Notes under the pieces: generated by a model
Told to the model about the DNA's origin: nothing
The model's database searches: none
The model's input: the letters and a program-made list of their open reading frames with translations, nothing else
Assembly: GCF_011762025.1 (NCBI RefSeq)
Contig: NZ_JAASQR010000001.1
Location: forward strand, 930,001 to 994,000
Direction: 5' to 3'
From: Sphingobium vermicomposti
GTDB taxonomy: Bacteria > Pseudomonadota > Alphaproteobacteria > Sphingomonadales > Sphingomonadaceae
Length of the DNA stretch: 64,000 nt
Program-made: the position numbers and the translations under genes
In this document: positions 35,343 through 45,252 of the stretch, piece by piece
Layout: every line of letters begins with the position of its first letter
Numbering within the stretch: the stretch's first letter is position 1

Positions 35343-35371
35343 TTGTCATAACCCGACTGTGGCGGCATAAT
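35343..35371 (+). promoter_or_regulatory. Predicted sigma-70 promoter for the TonB receptor
   Basis: TTGTCA at 35343-35348, spacer of exactly 17, and CATAAT at 35366-35371, close to both consensus hexamers, 58 bases before the start codon of the receptor. It overlaps no gene. The remaining 35240-35429 gap holds nothing else recognisable. Confidence 0.6.
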
Positions 35372-35429
35372 CGCACAGGTGGCAACGACGTGGAATTACC
35401 ATGCGCTTCAGGAGAGAAAGGGGTCCGTC

Positions 35430-38201
35430 ATGAACAAGAAGAATTTCTGGCTGCTGTCGGCTGGATTGGCGGCTGTGGCCGCTCCGATGTCTATCGCTCA
35501 CGCACAGGAAACAGCAGAGCCGGTCGCGGTTGAGGATAACGGCGCTGTTATCATCGTCACCGCCACCCGCCGGGCAAGCCCGCTGTCGGACGTGCCGATC
35601 GCCGTGTCCGCCGTGAGCGGGCAGGCCATGCAGAATAGCGGGGCGAGCGATATTCGCAGCCTCAACCAGCTGGCCCCTTCCCTGCTGGTGTCCTCCACCG
35701 GATCGGAAGCCAATGCGTCGGCCCGCGTGCGCGGCATCGGCACCGTGGGCGACAATCCAGGGCTGGAAAGCTCGGTCGCGGTCTTTATCGACGGCGTATA
35801 TCGATCCCGCACGGGCGCAGGCCTTAACGAACTGGGCGAGATTGAGCGGGTCGAAGTGCTGCGTGGTCCGCAAGGAACATTGTTCGGGCGCAATGCGTCC
35901 GCGGGCCTGATCAACGTCATCAGCAAGGCGCCTGAGTTCAAGCTGGGCGGCAAGGCCGAGGTTACCTACGGCAATTATGATTTTTGGCGGCTGGCCGGGC
36001 GTATCACCGGCCCGGTCAGCGATAGCCTGGCGCTCAGCCTGGACGGCGTGTGGTCGAAGCGGGACGGGTTTTTCGACCTGGTCGATGCGAGCGGCGACAA
36101 GGTGGGCGAAACCAACGACCGCGATCGTTACTTCGTGCGCGCGCAGGCGCTGTTCGAACCCACCGACGCGCTCTCTATCCGCCTGATCGGGGATTATACC
36201 AATCGCGATGAAAGCTGCTGCGGCGCGGCCTATATCGAAACGCGCGAACGGCTGCCCGTGGCGGGCGGCGGATACAGCACCGCCCCCTTCAATCGCATCT
36301 CGGCGATCCTGGCGGGGCAGGGCAGCGTCTTTGCATCCGACCCCTATGACCGCGAGCTGACCATCACCGAAGGGCGCAACTATGTCAGCAAGGTCAAGGA
36401 TTGGGGCCTGTCGGGCGAGGTCAACTATGATCTGGACGGGGTGAAGCTGACCAGCATCACCGCCTATCGCGATTATAAGAGCCAGGATTACGGCGATTAT
36501 GACTATAGCGGGGCGGACCTGCTGTATCGCGATCCGAACACCTATCGCCAGTTCAAGACCTTTACCCAGGAATTGCGCGCGCAGGGATCGGCCTTCAACG
36601 ACGTGCTCGACTGGCTGGTTGGCGGCTATTATGCGAATGAAAGGCTGACGCTGGAGGACAATATCGTCTTTGGCGCGGATTATGGCCGCTTTGCCGCCTG
36701 CCGCCTGATGGCGGGCGCGGGGGCCAACAGCAATCTGACGGCGCCCCAACTGGCCGCTTGCGGCAGCGGGCTAGCCACGCAGGCGCTGATCACCGGCACG
36801 CAGGCGCAGCTTAATGCAGCGCTGACCCCGGCGGTCGGCGCGGTGCAGGCGGGAGCAATCTCGACCGGGTTGGGCAATGGACTGCGGGCGCTGGCCGCCA
36901 TCCCGTCAGGGACCGGCGATGTCGGGTCGGTCTATCGTCAGAAGAGTGAGAATTGGGCGCTCTTCACGCACAATATCATCCACATCACCAAGCAGCTCGA
37001 TCTGACGCTGGGCCTGCGCTACACGCATGAAAGCAAGCGGTTTTCGGCGGATCTCAACAATAATAATGCGACCTGCGCGGCGTTGCAGGCGTCGAGCCTG
37101 CCGACATTGGGGACCACTCCGGCGCTTGGATCGGCCGCCGCGCTGGCGGGCGGCATCCTGACGTTGGGTTGCCTGGGCAATGGTTCGACCAGTCTGAACG
37201 CCCTCAACCTTAACGACCGGATCAGCGATGGTGAATTTTCGGGGACGGCGGTGCTGTCCTGGAAGCCGCTGGATGAAATGCTGGTCTATGGCAGCTATTC
37301 CAAGGGCTATAAGGCGGGCGGCTATAATCTGGACCGTTTCCAGCTGGGCACGACCGGCGTCAATCCGGTTCCGGCATTCTTTTCGCCCCGCAGCAACGCC
37401 GATGTGACGAGCCTGCGCTTTGCCGCTGAAAAGGTGGATGCCTTTGAAATCGGACTGAAATATACGCAGCCGAAATGGAGCGTGAACGTCGCGGCGTTCC
37501 GGCAGGAATTCAAGAATTTCCAGCTGAACACGTTCAACGGCACCAGCTTTGTCGTCCAGAATATCAATGGTTGTGACAGCGGTCTTTCAGCAGGCCGCAC
37601 CTGCGACAGCGAAGATGTGGGGCCGGGGCTGATCAGTCAGGGCGTCGAACTGGAACTGGCAGCATCGCCGGTGCGCAACGTCCGTCTGACTGGTGGATTC
37701 ACCTATGCGCGGGCGAAGTTCGCCAACAGGTTGGTGGGCAGCGGCGATGGGTCGGTGCCGCTTGATCCGGCGTTGTTCCTGCTGCCGGGCCAGATCAATT
37801 CGCAAGCGCCCGAAGTTGTGACAACGGTCAGCGCTTCCTGGACGCCCGCGCTGGGGTCCAGCGGGCTGTCGGCGCTGTTCTACATCGATGGCCGCATGAC
37901 CAGCGATTTCAATACCGGGTCTGACCTGTTCCCTGAAAAGGAACAGGATGGCTATGCGGTGTTCAACGCGCGCGTGGGCATTCGTGGGCCGCAGCAGCGT
38001 TGGGCGGTGGAATTCTGGGGACAGAATATCTTCAACCAGGATTATAGCCAGGTAGCATTCAGCAGCCCGCTGCAGTCGAGCAGCCCTGGAACGTCCACCA
38101 CCGGCCAGTTTGCGCAGGGCGCACCGATGGCGAACCAGCTGATTTCCGCCTATCTGGCGGAACCGCGGACCTACGGCATCACCCTTCGCGGGAGTTTCTG
38201 A
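35430..38201 (+). CDS. TonB-dependent outer-membrane receptor
   Basis: 923 residues. A signal peptide (NFWLLSAGLAAVAAPMSIAHA) precedes the mature chain. A TonB-box-like IIVTATRR occurs near residue 40, then the plug domain with VPIAVSAVSGQAMQNSG and GRNASAGLINVIS. A 22-stranded barrel with aromatic-rich repeats ends in ITLRGSF, carrying the terminal Phe. The sequence resembles the large sphingomonad receptor families; the ligand is unknown, as no siderophore, vitamin or sugar genes are adjacent. A good promoter and an AGGAGAG ribosome binding site precede the ATG, which was preferred over an earlier in-frame one at 35379. Confidence 0.93.
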   Translation: MNKKNFWLLSAGLAAVAAPMSIAHAQETAEPVAVEDNGAVIIVTATRRASPLSDVPIAVSAVSGQAMQNSGASDIRSLNQLAPSLLVSSTGSEANASARVRGIGTVGDNPGLESSVAVFIDGVYRSRTGAGLNELGEIERVEVLRGPQGTLFGRNASAGLINVISKAPEFKLGGKAEVTYGNYDFWRLAGRITGPVSDSLALSLDGVWSKRDGFFDLVDASGDKVGETNDRDRYFVRAQALFEPTDALSIRLIGDYTNRDESCCGAAYIETRERLPVAGGGYSTAPFNRISAILAGQGSVFASDPYDRELTITEGRNYVSKVKDWGLSGEVNYDLDGVKLTSITAYRDYKSQDYGDYDYSGADLLYRDPNTYRQFKTFTQELRAQGSAFNDVLDWLVGGYYANERLTLEDNIVFGADYGRFAACRLMAGAGANSNLTAPQLAACGSGLATQALITGTQAQLNAALTPAVGAVQAGAISTGLGNGLRALAAIPSGTGDVGSVYRQKSENWALFTHNIIHITKQLDLTLGLRYTHESKRFSADLNNNNATCAALQASSLPTLGTTPALGSAAALAGGILTLGCLGNGSTSLNALNLNDRISDGEFSGTAVLSWKPLDEMLVYGSYSKGYKAGGYNLDRFQLGTTGVNPVPAFFSPRSNADVTSLRFAAEKVDAFEIGLKYTQPKWSVNVAAFRQEFKNFQLNTFNGTSFVVQNINGCDSGLSAGRTCDSEDVGPGLISQGVELELAASPVRNVRLTGGFTYARAKFANRLVGSGDGSVPLDPALFLLPGQINSQAPEVVTTVSASWTPALGSSGLSALFYIDGRMTSDFNTGSDLFPEKEQDGYAVFNARVGIRGPQQRWAVEFWGQNIFNQDYSQVAFSSPLQSSSPGTSTTGQFAQGAPMANQLISAYLAEPRTYGITLRGSF

Positions 38202-38913
38202 TCATGCCTCTCCCGCTCGCCGGAACAGGGCGAGCGGGGGAAGCCCTTTCCCCGAATAGCGCGGTGCCGACGCGTATGTGAGTCGCGCCCAACATGATCG
38301 CTGTTTCGAAGTCCCCCGACATGCCCATGGACAGTTGATCGATCCCTTCATCGCGCGCGATCTTGGCGAGGAGCGCAAAATAGGGTGCCGGCTCCACATT
38401 GGCGGGGGGGACGCACATCAGGCCTGCTACCGGAATGTCGGCGTCGCGGGCGGCGCGGATCAGGGCAGGGGTTTCCGAAATGGGGCAACCGCCCTTTTGT
38501 TCTTCCGCGCCGATATTGACCTGAATGAAGCAGGGCAGGCGCTTGTCCGCTACATCCATGGCCTTGGCGAGCGCGGTGAGCAGCGAGGGGCGATCAAGCG
38601 AATGGATGACGTCAAACAGCGCAACGGCGTCCGCCGCCTTGTTGGATTGCAGTTGGCCGACGAGGTGCAGGGTGATGCCGGGCGTTTCGGCGCGCAATTG
38701 CGGCCATTTATCCTGCGCTTCCTGAACCCGATTTTCGCCGAACACGCGCTGGCCGGCGGCGATCAGCGGCTGGATGGCTGCGGCATCCTGTGTTTTGGAA
38801 ACAGCGATGAGGGTGATGTCATCGGCGGTGCGGCCAGTAAGGCGGGCGGCACGGCCCATGGTATCGCGCACGGCGTTCAGGCGGTTCGCGGCTTCGATGC
38901 TGTCGGTCGTCAT
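38179..38913 (-). CDS. YggS-family pyridoxal phosphate homeostasis protein
   Basis: 244-residue PLP-binding protein that buffers free PLP. An alanine-racemase-like barrel carries the cofactor Lys40 in LIAVSKTQ and continues with FGENRVQEAQDKW, HLVGQLQSNKA and LSMGMSGDFETAIMLGATHIRVGTALFG, all YggS hallmarks. The ATG at 38913 gives the normal length. The longer frame to 39177 covers the divergent gene. Its last 23 bases overlap the end of the TonB receptor on the opposite strand. The start lies 23 bases from the thiE-like gene, so both promoters must overlap. Confidence 0.94.
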   Translation of the reverse strand: MTTDSIEAANRLNAVRDTMGRAARLTGRTADDITLIAVSKTQDAAAIQPLIAAGQRVFGENRVQEAQDKWPQLRAETPGITLHLVGQLQSNKAADAVALFDVIHSLDRPSLLTALAKAMDVADKRLPCFIQVNIGAEEQKGGCPISETPALIRAARDADIPVAGLMCVPPANVEPAPYFALLAKIARDEGIDQLSMGMSGDFETAIMLGATHIRVGTALFGERASPARPVPASGRGMIRNSREG

Positions 38914-38936
38914 GGAGGCTGCTATAGGCGAGTGCG

Positions 38937-39506
38937 ATGAAAGCCCGCCACCGTAAAAATATGCCGTCGATCTGGCTGATGACGGACGAGCGTGTTCCGT
39001 CCGATATGCTGTTGGCGAGTGCCGCGCGGCTTCCGCGAGGGCAGGGTGGCATCGTTTTCCGCCATTATCGCACCGCGCCGGATGAGCGGCGGGCGCTGTT
39101 CGACCGGGTGGCGGAGGTCGCGGGGCGGCGGCGGCTGATGTTGCTGCTGGCGGGTTCGGCGCGGGAGGCGGCGGCATGGGGCGCCGATGGCTGGCATGGT
39201 CGGGGTGAAGGCGGAAGCGCGCGGCCCTTGTTGCACAGCATGGCCGTTCACGATGCGCGTGAGTTGCGGACTGCGGAGCGCGCGGGGGCGGACCTTATCT
39301 TCCTGTCGCCGCTATTTGCCACGCGGTCGCATCCGGGGGGAAGGGTGCTGGGGCGGATGGGTTTTGCGGCGCTGGCGCATAAGGCGGGGATGCCGGTTGT
39401 TGCATTGGGCGGCGTTCGTGGGGGGCATCGCCGGATGCTGAAGGGGTTGGGCGCTTCGGGATGGGCGGCGATTGATGGGCTGACGGTGGGGCGGGGGACG
39501 GGGTGA
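38937..39506 (+). CDS. Thiamine phosphate synthase-like (ThiE/TenI fold) protein
   Basis: 189 residues with the ThiE/TenI TIM-barrel signature: LMTDERV near the start, RLMLLLAG, and the C-terminal GADLIFLSPLFATRSHPGG followed by VVALGGVRGGHRRML, the phosphate-binding loop region. The HLGQxD-like active-site segment of true ThiE is replaced by GWHGRGEGG. The usual first conserved Lys is not obvious. It is therefore a likely TenI-like or degenerate relative rather than a proven synthase. Many sphingomonads carry such a second ThiE-like gene. The gene is divergent from yggS. No other thiamine genes are near. Confidence 0.7.
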   Translation: MKARHRKNMPSIWLMTDERVPSDMLLASAARLPRGQGGIVFRHYRTAPDERRALFDRVAEVAGRRRLMLLLAGSAREAAAWGADGWHGRGEGGSARPLLHSMAVHDARELRTAERAGADLIFLSPLFATRSHPGGRVLGRMGFAALAHKAGMPVVALGGVRGGHRRMLKGLGASGWAAIDGLTVGRGTG

Positions 39507-39701
39507 CGGTGGCTTGTCTGGGTGGATTTGAGACTGTCGGCTTTCCGGCGGGGAGAACGCTATGGCTGCCGGTCCTCTTTTGGGGCAGGCGATCGGTGGT
39601 GGGCGGAAATAGCTGCCTGTCGCTCGTCGACCATTGGCTGCCATTTACGACCGCACCGCATAATGTCACAAGCGGACATCCAAGAAGGAAATGGACCGCC
39701 T

Positions 39702-39917
39702 ATGAGATATGGAAGAATGGCACAGGTTAGGCGCTGGGCAATCGCCGTGACAATAGCATTCAGCGCCAGCTTATGGCTGACGAGCCTGTCTGGCTGGCAT
39801 TGGCAGACTAGCGGCCTTAAATGGTTCCTTGTGGCAGCAGCAGCGTTGGGCACAATCAGTTTCTGGACGGCAGTCATTCTCACATTTCGAATGCGGAAGG
39901 GCGCGTCTCGCAAATAG
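39702..39917 (+). CDS. Small two-helix membrane protein, unrecognised
   Basis: 71 residues from an ATG with AGGA upstream. The peptide has a basic N-terminus (MRYGRMAQVRR) and two hydrophobic stretches (WAIAVTIAFSASLWLTSL and WFLVAAAALGTISFWTAVIL), then a basic tail RMRKGASRK. It follows a short region of intergenic repeat-like sequence. No family is recognised, and neither stop nor start is supported by coupling to another gene. It could be a remnant rather than an expressed gene. Confidence 0.4.
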   Translation: MRYGRMAQVRRWAIAVTIAFSASLWLTSLSGWHWQTSGLKWFLVAAAALGTISFWTAVILTFRMRKGASRK

Positions 39918-40065
39918 CATCCTTGAGCTACTCTGCCCATCTGCAAGCGACCATTTTATGCCGTTCGTGTCGTCTAGCCATCGCCTCAAACCCGCCGTTG
40001 CAAGGTAGGTTATTTTGGAAAGAGAGGCCCGTTGATTGTTAGTGCTGTGATGGTAACAAGATCAG

Positions 40066-40650
40066 ATGTTCAGCAATCCTCATTTTGAACGCGTCCGTCA
40101 GATGTTTGCCGATCAGTTCGAACCTGACGGCGACGGCTTTCTCTATCGTAAGAGCATGAAGGGGACGCCTGTCCGCGTAAGCGGGATTGAACGCGATGAG
40201 TTCGTGAGGTCGTTCAACAGACAGTTACGCTACTCTATGTGGTCGATGCTTCCAGCCACGCTGATCATAATCAGCCTCCTTGTTTGGCTGGTGCCTGACG
40301 TCAACAGCACCGCTGGGCATGTCGCCACCTACGCAGGAATTGCCGTTATTTTAGCGCCCTTTTTGGCCACTTATTATTGGGCTTGGAACAGACCCTCACG
40401 CGAGTTGGAGCGTCGTCCAACGGAAGGAGTGGCGCGCTCGCGCGAAGAGGTCCGACGATTAATGTTTTCCAAAATGACATACGGTCAACTCGGGTTCGCG
40501 GCGTTGGCGGGGATTGCCCTTGTATGGAAGGCATCAGGCGATACGGATGTGCTCCATGGATGGGGTGTTCTCTGGCTCATGTTTGCGGCGCTACTGATTA
40601 CTGCGGCAGGTATTCAAGCCATTCGGAAATGGCGCTGCGAGCGAGGTTGA
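40066..40650 (+). CDS. Hypothetical integral membrane protein
   Basis: 194 residues. The first 60 are soluble, with a cluster of charged residues (FADQFEPDGDGFLYRKSMKGTPVR). Then there are two close hydrophobic segments (LPATLIIISLLVWLV and VATYAGIAVILAPFLATYYWAW), a charged loop with REEVRRLMFSKM, and two more (FAALAGIALVWKA and LWLMFAALLITAAGI). Base composition is visibly less GC-rich than the neighbouring housekeeping genes. I do not recognise the family. The short cytoplasmic head followed by 2+2 helices is common among uncharacterised alphaproteobacterial proteins. It ends at the start of a repeat-rich 540-base gap. Confidence 0.65.
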   Translation: MFSNPHFERVRQMFADQFEPDGDGFLYRKSMKGTPVRVSGIERDEFVRSFNRQLRYSMWSMLPATLIIISLLVWLVPDVNSTAGHVATYAGIAVILAPFLATYYWAWNRPSRELERRPTEGVARSREEVRRLMFSKMTYGQLGFAALAGIALVWKASGDTDVLHGWGVLWLMFAALLITAAGIQAIRKWRCERG

Positions 40651-40864
40651 GCTGTCGCCAGTGTTGAAGCGCGCCTGAATTGGCAACGACAGTCATGGCA
40701 GCTTCGAAGAAAATTTGTCCGTGAGCCGACAGCCTGCTTCCCACTCATCCCAGCGATTTGGCCGGATCAAAAGCCCGGCGAGTCACGGCGGTGCTGCCAG
40801 TCCGGTTTATGTCCGCATAAGATCCAATGTAAGAATGGCGCTGACGAGTGGGTAGCGGACATCC

Positions 40865-40994
40865 TTCTCCCCTCCCGCAGGCGGGAGGGGCCGGGGGTGG
40901 GCCAGCGCAACATTGGCGATGTTCTTCAAAGGCCAGGCTTGAAGCTCGCTTCGCTCGCGCCCACCCCTAACCCCTCCTGTCTACGGGAGGGGAA
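40865..40994. repeat. Long inverted repeat of nested palindromes
   Basis: Left arm 40865-40901 and right arm 40959-40994 are complementary over about 35 bases, around a spacer of about 57 bases. The left arm contains a perfect 10-bp palindrome CCCCTCCCGC-AG-GCGGGAGGGG (40869-40890). The right arm contains a matching imperfect one. The whole could fold into a large cruciform or RNA stem. It lies in a gap (40651-41192) without any gene, next to a further small palindrome at 41071-41087 (CCAGC-CTTC-GCTGG). Confidence 0.85.
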
Positions 40995-41192
40995 TGCCTC
41001 GGAGTGGGCGTTAGCTGATATCCGGCGAGCGCTGAGTTTTCCTGATAGCGTTCGACCTGGCCTCACGCGATCCCAGCCTTCGCTGGAATGACGAAGAGTG
41101 GCATTAGCTATCGGTGGAAAGCGCTATGGCCGAACGATCAATGGTCACGACCCATATGCAATATTGCAAAAGCCGAGCGTCAGCTTTCAAAA

Positions 41193-41921
41193 TCAGAACT
41201 TGAACACGGTGCCCAGATAGACGGCCTGGTTATCCTGACGATCATCGGTCATGGGGGTCAGGCGACCGATCACGCTGTTGTTGTAGCGCAGCCCAGCCGT
41301 GACGTTCAGGTTGCGCGTCAGCGAATAGGAGCTGGCCAGATCCAGCGAATAATCCTTTTCCGCGCCCGGATTGCGAACGGCTTCGCCCGGTTCGCGGCGG
41401 TTTTCGATCATAACCTTGGTGCTGAAACGGGTCTTATGTTCTTGATCCAGCGAGAAATTCTTCGCACCGGCAACCTGGTCCAGCGAGACGGGGTCCAGTT
41501 CCTTGCGGCCCATGGTTTCGGGCAAGGCGAATTTACGCCAGTTATGCGCGGTGTTGAGGCTGAATGCCACGGGCGCGATGTTGACCGGATCAAGCGTGCG
41601 GTTGACCGAGACGCGATCGTCATCGCCCGCGCGCACCATCACGGTGATGGACCGCTGGCCGCTGAGCGAGCCGCTGGTCGGGGTGAAGCGGAAGCTTTGC
41701 CGACCGGCCGAAGCGGCGATTTTGGCGTAAGCCGCAGCGAGTCGCTGATCCTTCGTCGTGGGCGTGAAGGAAGAAATGCTGCCCAGCGCACCGAGCGAGA
41801 CGGGAATGTCGGCGCGCATGCGCACAAGGTCGGTCGCGGCGCCCATGGCAGGGGACAGCATGAAGCCGGCCACGGCGATTGCCGAGCCTGCCAATGCAAT
41901 ATATCCCCTATTTACACGCAT
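41193..41921 (-). CDS. Exported protein, possible outer-membrane barrel fragment
   Basis: 242 residues. N-terminal signal peptide (YIALAGSAIAVAGFMLSPAMGAA). The mature chain is mostly beta-like with alternating polar and hydrophobic residues, for example RQSFRFTPTSGSLSGQRSITVMV and YSLTRNLNVTAGLRYNNS. It ends in VYLGTVFKF with the C-terminal Phe of outer-membrane barrels. Length is enough for about 8 to 10 strands. No family is recognised. No neighbour suggests a role. The long 221-base gap to the next gene could hold a promoter region for both. Confidence 0.7.
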   Translation of the reverse strand: MRVNRGYIALAGSAIAVAGFMLSPAMGAATDLVRMRADIPVSLGALGSISSFTPTTKDQRLAAAYAKIAASAGRQSFRFTPTSGSLSGQRSITVMVRAGDDDRVSVNRTLDPVNIAPVAFSLNTAHNWRKFALPETMGRKELDPVSLDQVAGAKNFSLDQEHKTRFSTKVMIENRREPGEAVRNPGAEKDYSLDLASSYSLTRNLNVTAGLRYNNSVIGRLTPMTDDRQDNQAVYLGTVFKF

Positions 41922-42142
41922 GACGCGAATCTCTTCCCCACCGACCTTTCCCGATGTTCTACACCTGAAACGTCACAAGGGGTAGTGCGGGGAGCCTTTT
42001 TGTCCAATCTGTTGCAAGGAACACACAGGGGTTCGGCGCGCCACCCTTGCCTGGAACAGGAGGGGGCAGCGGCCCCCCTTGCCCATTGCCGCCGGTCCTC
42101 TATAGAAGCTGGGCGTTTTTCCTTAGATATGGGACATAACTG

Positions 42143-42592
42143 ATGGTCCGCCGCCTTCCCGCTTCTCTGTCCGCCGGTCTGCTGCTGGCCGCGCTTTTGC
42201 CGCTCGCCGCTTGTGGTGGTGGATCGAAGGAACGGCCCAAGGCCGACCTTGCTGCGTCCAAGATCACGACGATCGGGGTCAACAGCTATTTGTGGCGCGC
42301 GACGCTCGACACGATTTCGTTCATGCCGCTGGTGCAGACGGATTCGAACGGCGGGGTGATCGTCACTGATTGGTACGCCAATCCCAACAGCCCCAATGAG
42401 CGGATGAAGTTGACCGTGTCGATCCTGGACCAGGATTTGCGCGCCGATGCGCTGCGCGTTGCCGCCAGCCGTCAGGTCAGTCAGGGCGGGCAGTGGGTCG
42501 ATGCGCCGGTGCAGGCCGCGACCGTGCAGAAGCTGGAAGAGATCATCCTGACCAAGGCGCGCGACCTGCGTCGGATGGCGATTGCTGGATAA
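42143..42592 (+). CDS. DUF3576 lipoprotein
   Basis: 149 residues. A signal peptide II with lipobox LAAC (Cys at about 24) is followed by the DUF3576 domain: SKITTIGVNSYLWRATLDTI, SFMPLVQTDSNGGVIVTDWY and LRADALRVAASRQ. Members are small alphaproteobacterial envelope lipoproteins of unknown function and are frequently encoded right before leuS, as here. The context suggests that both belong to an operon with lptE and holA downstream. Confidence 0.88.
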   Translation: MVRRLPASLSAGLLLAALLPLAACGGGSKERPKADLAASKITTIGVNSYLWRATLDTISFMPLVQTDSNGGVIVTDWYANPNSPNERMKLTVSILDQDLRADALRVAASRQVSQGGQWVDAPVQAATVQKLEEIILTKARDLRRMAIAG

Positions 42593-42677
42593 GCCCTTCC
42601 TTTCATACAATTTATTGAACAACCGGGGGCTGGGCTTGGAAGAGCTCAGCCCGCACGCATTTTGAGGACGTGAACAG

Positions 42678-45194
42678 ATGCAAAGGCGCTTCAACCCGCT
42701 TGAGGCCGATGCCCGCTGGCAGGCCGTATGGGACGGGAAGCAGACGTTCAAGGCGTCCGACACCAGCGACAAGCCGCGATCCTATGTGCTGGAGATGTTT
42801 CCCTATCCGTCCGGGCGCATCCACATCGGTCATGTGCGCAACTATTCGATGGGCGACGTGCTGGCGCGGTTCCGCCGGATGACCGGGCATGAAGTGCTGC
42901 ACCCGATGGGCTGGGACGCCTTTGGCATGCCCGCCGAGAATGCGGCGATGGAAAAGAAGGTGCATCCGGGCGACTGGACGCGGTCCAACATCGCGACGAT
43001 GCGGGCGCAGCTGAAAAAGCTGGGGTTCGCGCTGGATTGGAGCCGCGAACTGGCGACGTGCGAGCCGGATTATTATGGGCAGGAACAGGCGCTGTTTCTG
43101 GACATGATGGAAGCTGGGCTGGTTTACCGCAAGGAAAGCGCGGTGAACTGGGACCCGGTCGATATGACCGTGCTGGCCAATGAGCAGGTGATCGATGGCA
43201 AGGGCTGGCGATCTGGCGCGCCGGTTGAGAAGCGCAAGCTGTCGCAGTGGTTTTTGAAGATCACGCAGTTCGCCGACGATCTGCTGAGCGGCCTGAAGGG
43301 GCTCGACCAATGGCCTGAGAAGGTGCGGTTGATGCAGGAGAATTGGATCGGCAAGTCGGTCGGTTTGCAGTTCCGGTTTGCACTGGACGTGCCGGTGGAC
43401 GGCATCAGCGATCTGGAGGTCTTTTCGACCCGGCCCGACACGATTTTCGGTGCGAGCTTTGCGGCGATTGCGGCGGATCATCCGCTGGCATTGGCGTTGG
43501 AGGCCAGGGATGCGGCGCTGGCCGCCTTTGCCGAGGAATGCCGTCATAGCGGCACCGCCGCTGCGGAGATCGAGACGCAGGAGAAGAAGGGATATGACAC
43601 TGGGCTGTCGGTGATCCATCCCTTTACCGGGCGGAAACTGCCGCTGTTCGTAGCGAACTTCGTGCTGATGGATTATGGCACCGGGGCGGTGATGGCGGTG
43701 CCGGGGCATGACCAGCGCGACCTCGACTTTGCGCGCAAATATATGTTGCCGGTGGAGCGCGTGGTCGCTGCCGATGGGGATGAGGCCAAGGGCATTGGCG
43801 ACGAGGCCTATGCCGGGCCGGGCCGCCTGGTGAACTCCGATTTCCTAAACGGCATGAGCATTGACGAGGCGAAGGCGGAAGTGATCCGCCGCGCCGAGGA
43901 GGGCGGCTGGGGCACCGGCACGACCGTGTTCCGCCTGCGCGACTGGGGCGTGTCGCGCCAGCGCTATTGGGGGACGCCGATCCCTGTCATCCATTGCGAG
44001 GCTTGCGGGGTCGTGGGCGTGCCCAAGGATCAGCTGCCCGTGGTGCTGCCGGAGGATGTCAGCTTCGACATTCCGGGCAATCCGCTGGACCGCCATCCGA
44101 CATGGAAGCATGTCGATTGCCCCAAATGCGGCAAGGCGGCGCGGCGCGAGACCGATACGCTGGATACTTTTGCGGACTCCAGCTGGTATTTCATCCGCTT
44201 CGCCAGCCAGCCCAAGGACAAGCCGTTCGATCGTGAGACGGTCGAGAAGTGGCTGCCCGTGGGGCAATATATTGGCGGCGTGGAACATGCGATCCTGCAT
44301 CTGCTTTACGCGCGCTTCTGGACTCGCGCGCTGGAGCATATGGGGCAGATCGGCTTCACCGAGCCGTTCACCGGCCTGTTCACGCAGGGCATGGTGACGC
44401 ATGAGACCTATAAATCGCCGCAGGGCGGCTGGCTCGCGCCGCAGGATGTGGCGCGGCAGGGCGACAAGCTGGTCATGGTCGAAGGTGGCGCGCCGGTGAC
44501 GGTGGGCCGCGTCGAGAAGATGTCCAAGTCCAAGAAGAATGTCGTCGATCCCGATGATATCATCGCCCAATATGGCGCGGATGCGGTGCGTTGGTTCATG
44601 CTGTCCGACAGCCCGCCGGAGCGCGACCTGCCCTGGACCGAGAGCGGGATCGAGGGCAGCTGGCGCTTCATCAATCGTCTGTGGAGGCTGTTCGGGGAAG
44701 CGGACAAGGCGGCTGAGGGTGAGGACAAGGGGCTGGACCGCAAGCTGCACCAGACCATCGACGGCATCGCCAGGGATATCGAGGCGCTGTCCTTCAACAA
44801 GGCGGTGGCGAAGATCTATGAACTGGCCAACGCGGTCGAGAAGGCCAAGCCATCGGCGAGCCGCAGCGCGGCGATCCGGGCGCTGGCGCTGCTGGTCGCG
44901 CCGATGACGCCGCATCTGGCCGAGGAAGCGTGGGCTGACATGGGGGAACAGGGGCTGATCGCCGATGCCGCCTGGCCTGCGGTCGATCCAGCGCTGCTGG
45001 TGGAGGATGAGGTGACCATCGCCTGCCAGGTCATGGGCAAGCTGCGCGATACCATCACGGTGCCCAAGGGCACGAGCAAGGACGAGCTGGAAAAACTGGC
45101 TCTGGCCGCGCCCAACGTGGTTCGCATCCTGGACGGAGCCACGCCCAAGAAAGTGATCGTGGTGCCCGATCGTCTGGTGAATCTGGTGGTGTGA
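42678..45194 (+). CDS. leuS: Leucyl-tRNA synthetase
   Basis: Class I synthetase attaching leucine to tRNA-Leu, with editing of misacylated norvaline and isoleucine. 838 residues. ATP-binding HIGH motif at 49-52 ([13 protein letters not shown]), the CP1 editing domain at about 220-420 with [14 protein letters not shown], a zinc-binding region [18 protein letters not shown], and KMSKS at about 614-618. The C-terminal anticodon-binding domain is followed by a short tail ending [10 protein letters not shown]. All features are standard. The intergenic repeat and lptE come next. Confidence 0.98.
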   Translation: MQRRFNPLEADARWQAVWDGKQTFKASDTSDKPRSYVLEMFPYPSGRIHIGHVRNYSMGDVLARFRRMTGHEVLHPMGWDAFGMPAENAAMEKKVHPGDWTRSNIATMRAQLKKLGFALDWSRELATCEPDYYGQEQALFLDMMEAGLVYRKESAVNWDPVDMTVLANEQVIDGKGWRSGAPVEKRKLSQWFLKITQFADDLLSGLKGLDQWPEKVRLMQENWIGKSVGLQFRFALDVPVDGISDLEVFSTRPDTIFGASFAAIAADHPLALALEARDAALAAFAEECRHSGTAAAEIETQEKKGYDTGLSVIHPFTGRKLPLFVANFVLMDYGTGAVMAVPGHDQRDLDFARKYMLPVERVVAADGDEAKGIGDEAYAGPGRLVNSDFLNGMSIDEAKAEVIRRAEEGGWGTGTTVFRLRDWGVSRQRYWGTPIPVIHCEACGVVGVPKDQLPVVLPEDVSFDIPGNPLDRHPTWKHVDCPKCGKAARRETDTLDTFADSSWYFIRFASQPKDKPFDRETVEKWLPVGQYIGGVEHAILHLLYARFWTRALEHMGQIGFTEPFTGLFTQGMVTHETYKSPQGGWLAPQDVARQGDKLVMVEGGAPVTVGRVEKMSKSKKNVVDPDDIIAQYGADAVRWFMLSDSPPERDLPWTESGIEGSWRFINRLWRLFGEADKAAEGEDKGLDRKLHQTIDGIARDIEALSFNKAVAKIYELANAVEKAKPSASRSAAIRALALLVAPMTPHLAEEAWADMGEQGLIADAAWPAVDPALLVEDEVTIACQVMGKLRDTITVPKGTSKDELEKLALAAPNVVRILDGATPKKVIVVPDRLVNLVV

Positions 45195-45252
45195 CGCGAG
45201 GGCGAGGCCGCGCACTCACGGAGTGAAGCGGCTTCGCTGACGCTTAGCCTTG

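Noticed and set aside
38914..39177. N-terminal extension of YggS to 39177
   Set aside because: A proline- and alanine-rich peptide that is antisense to the divergent thiE-like gene.
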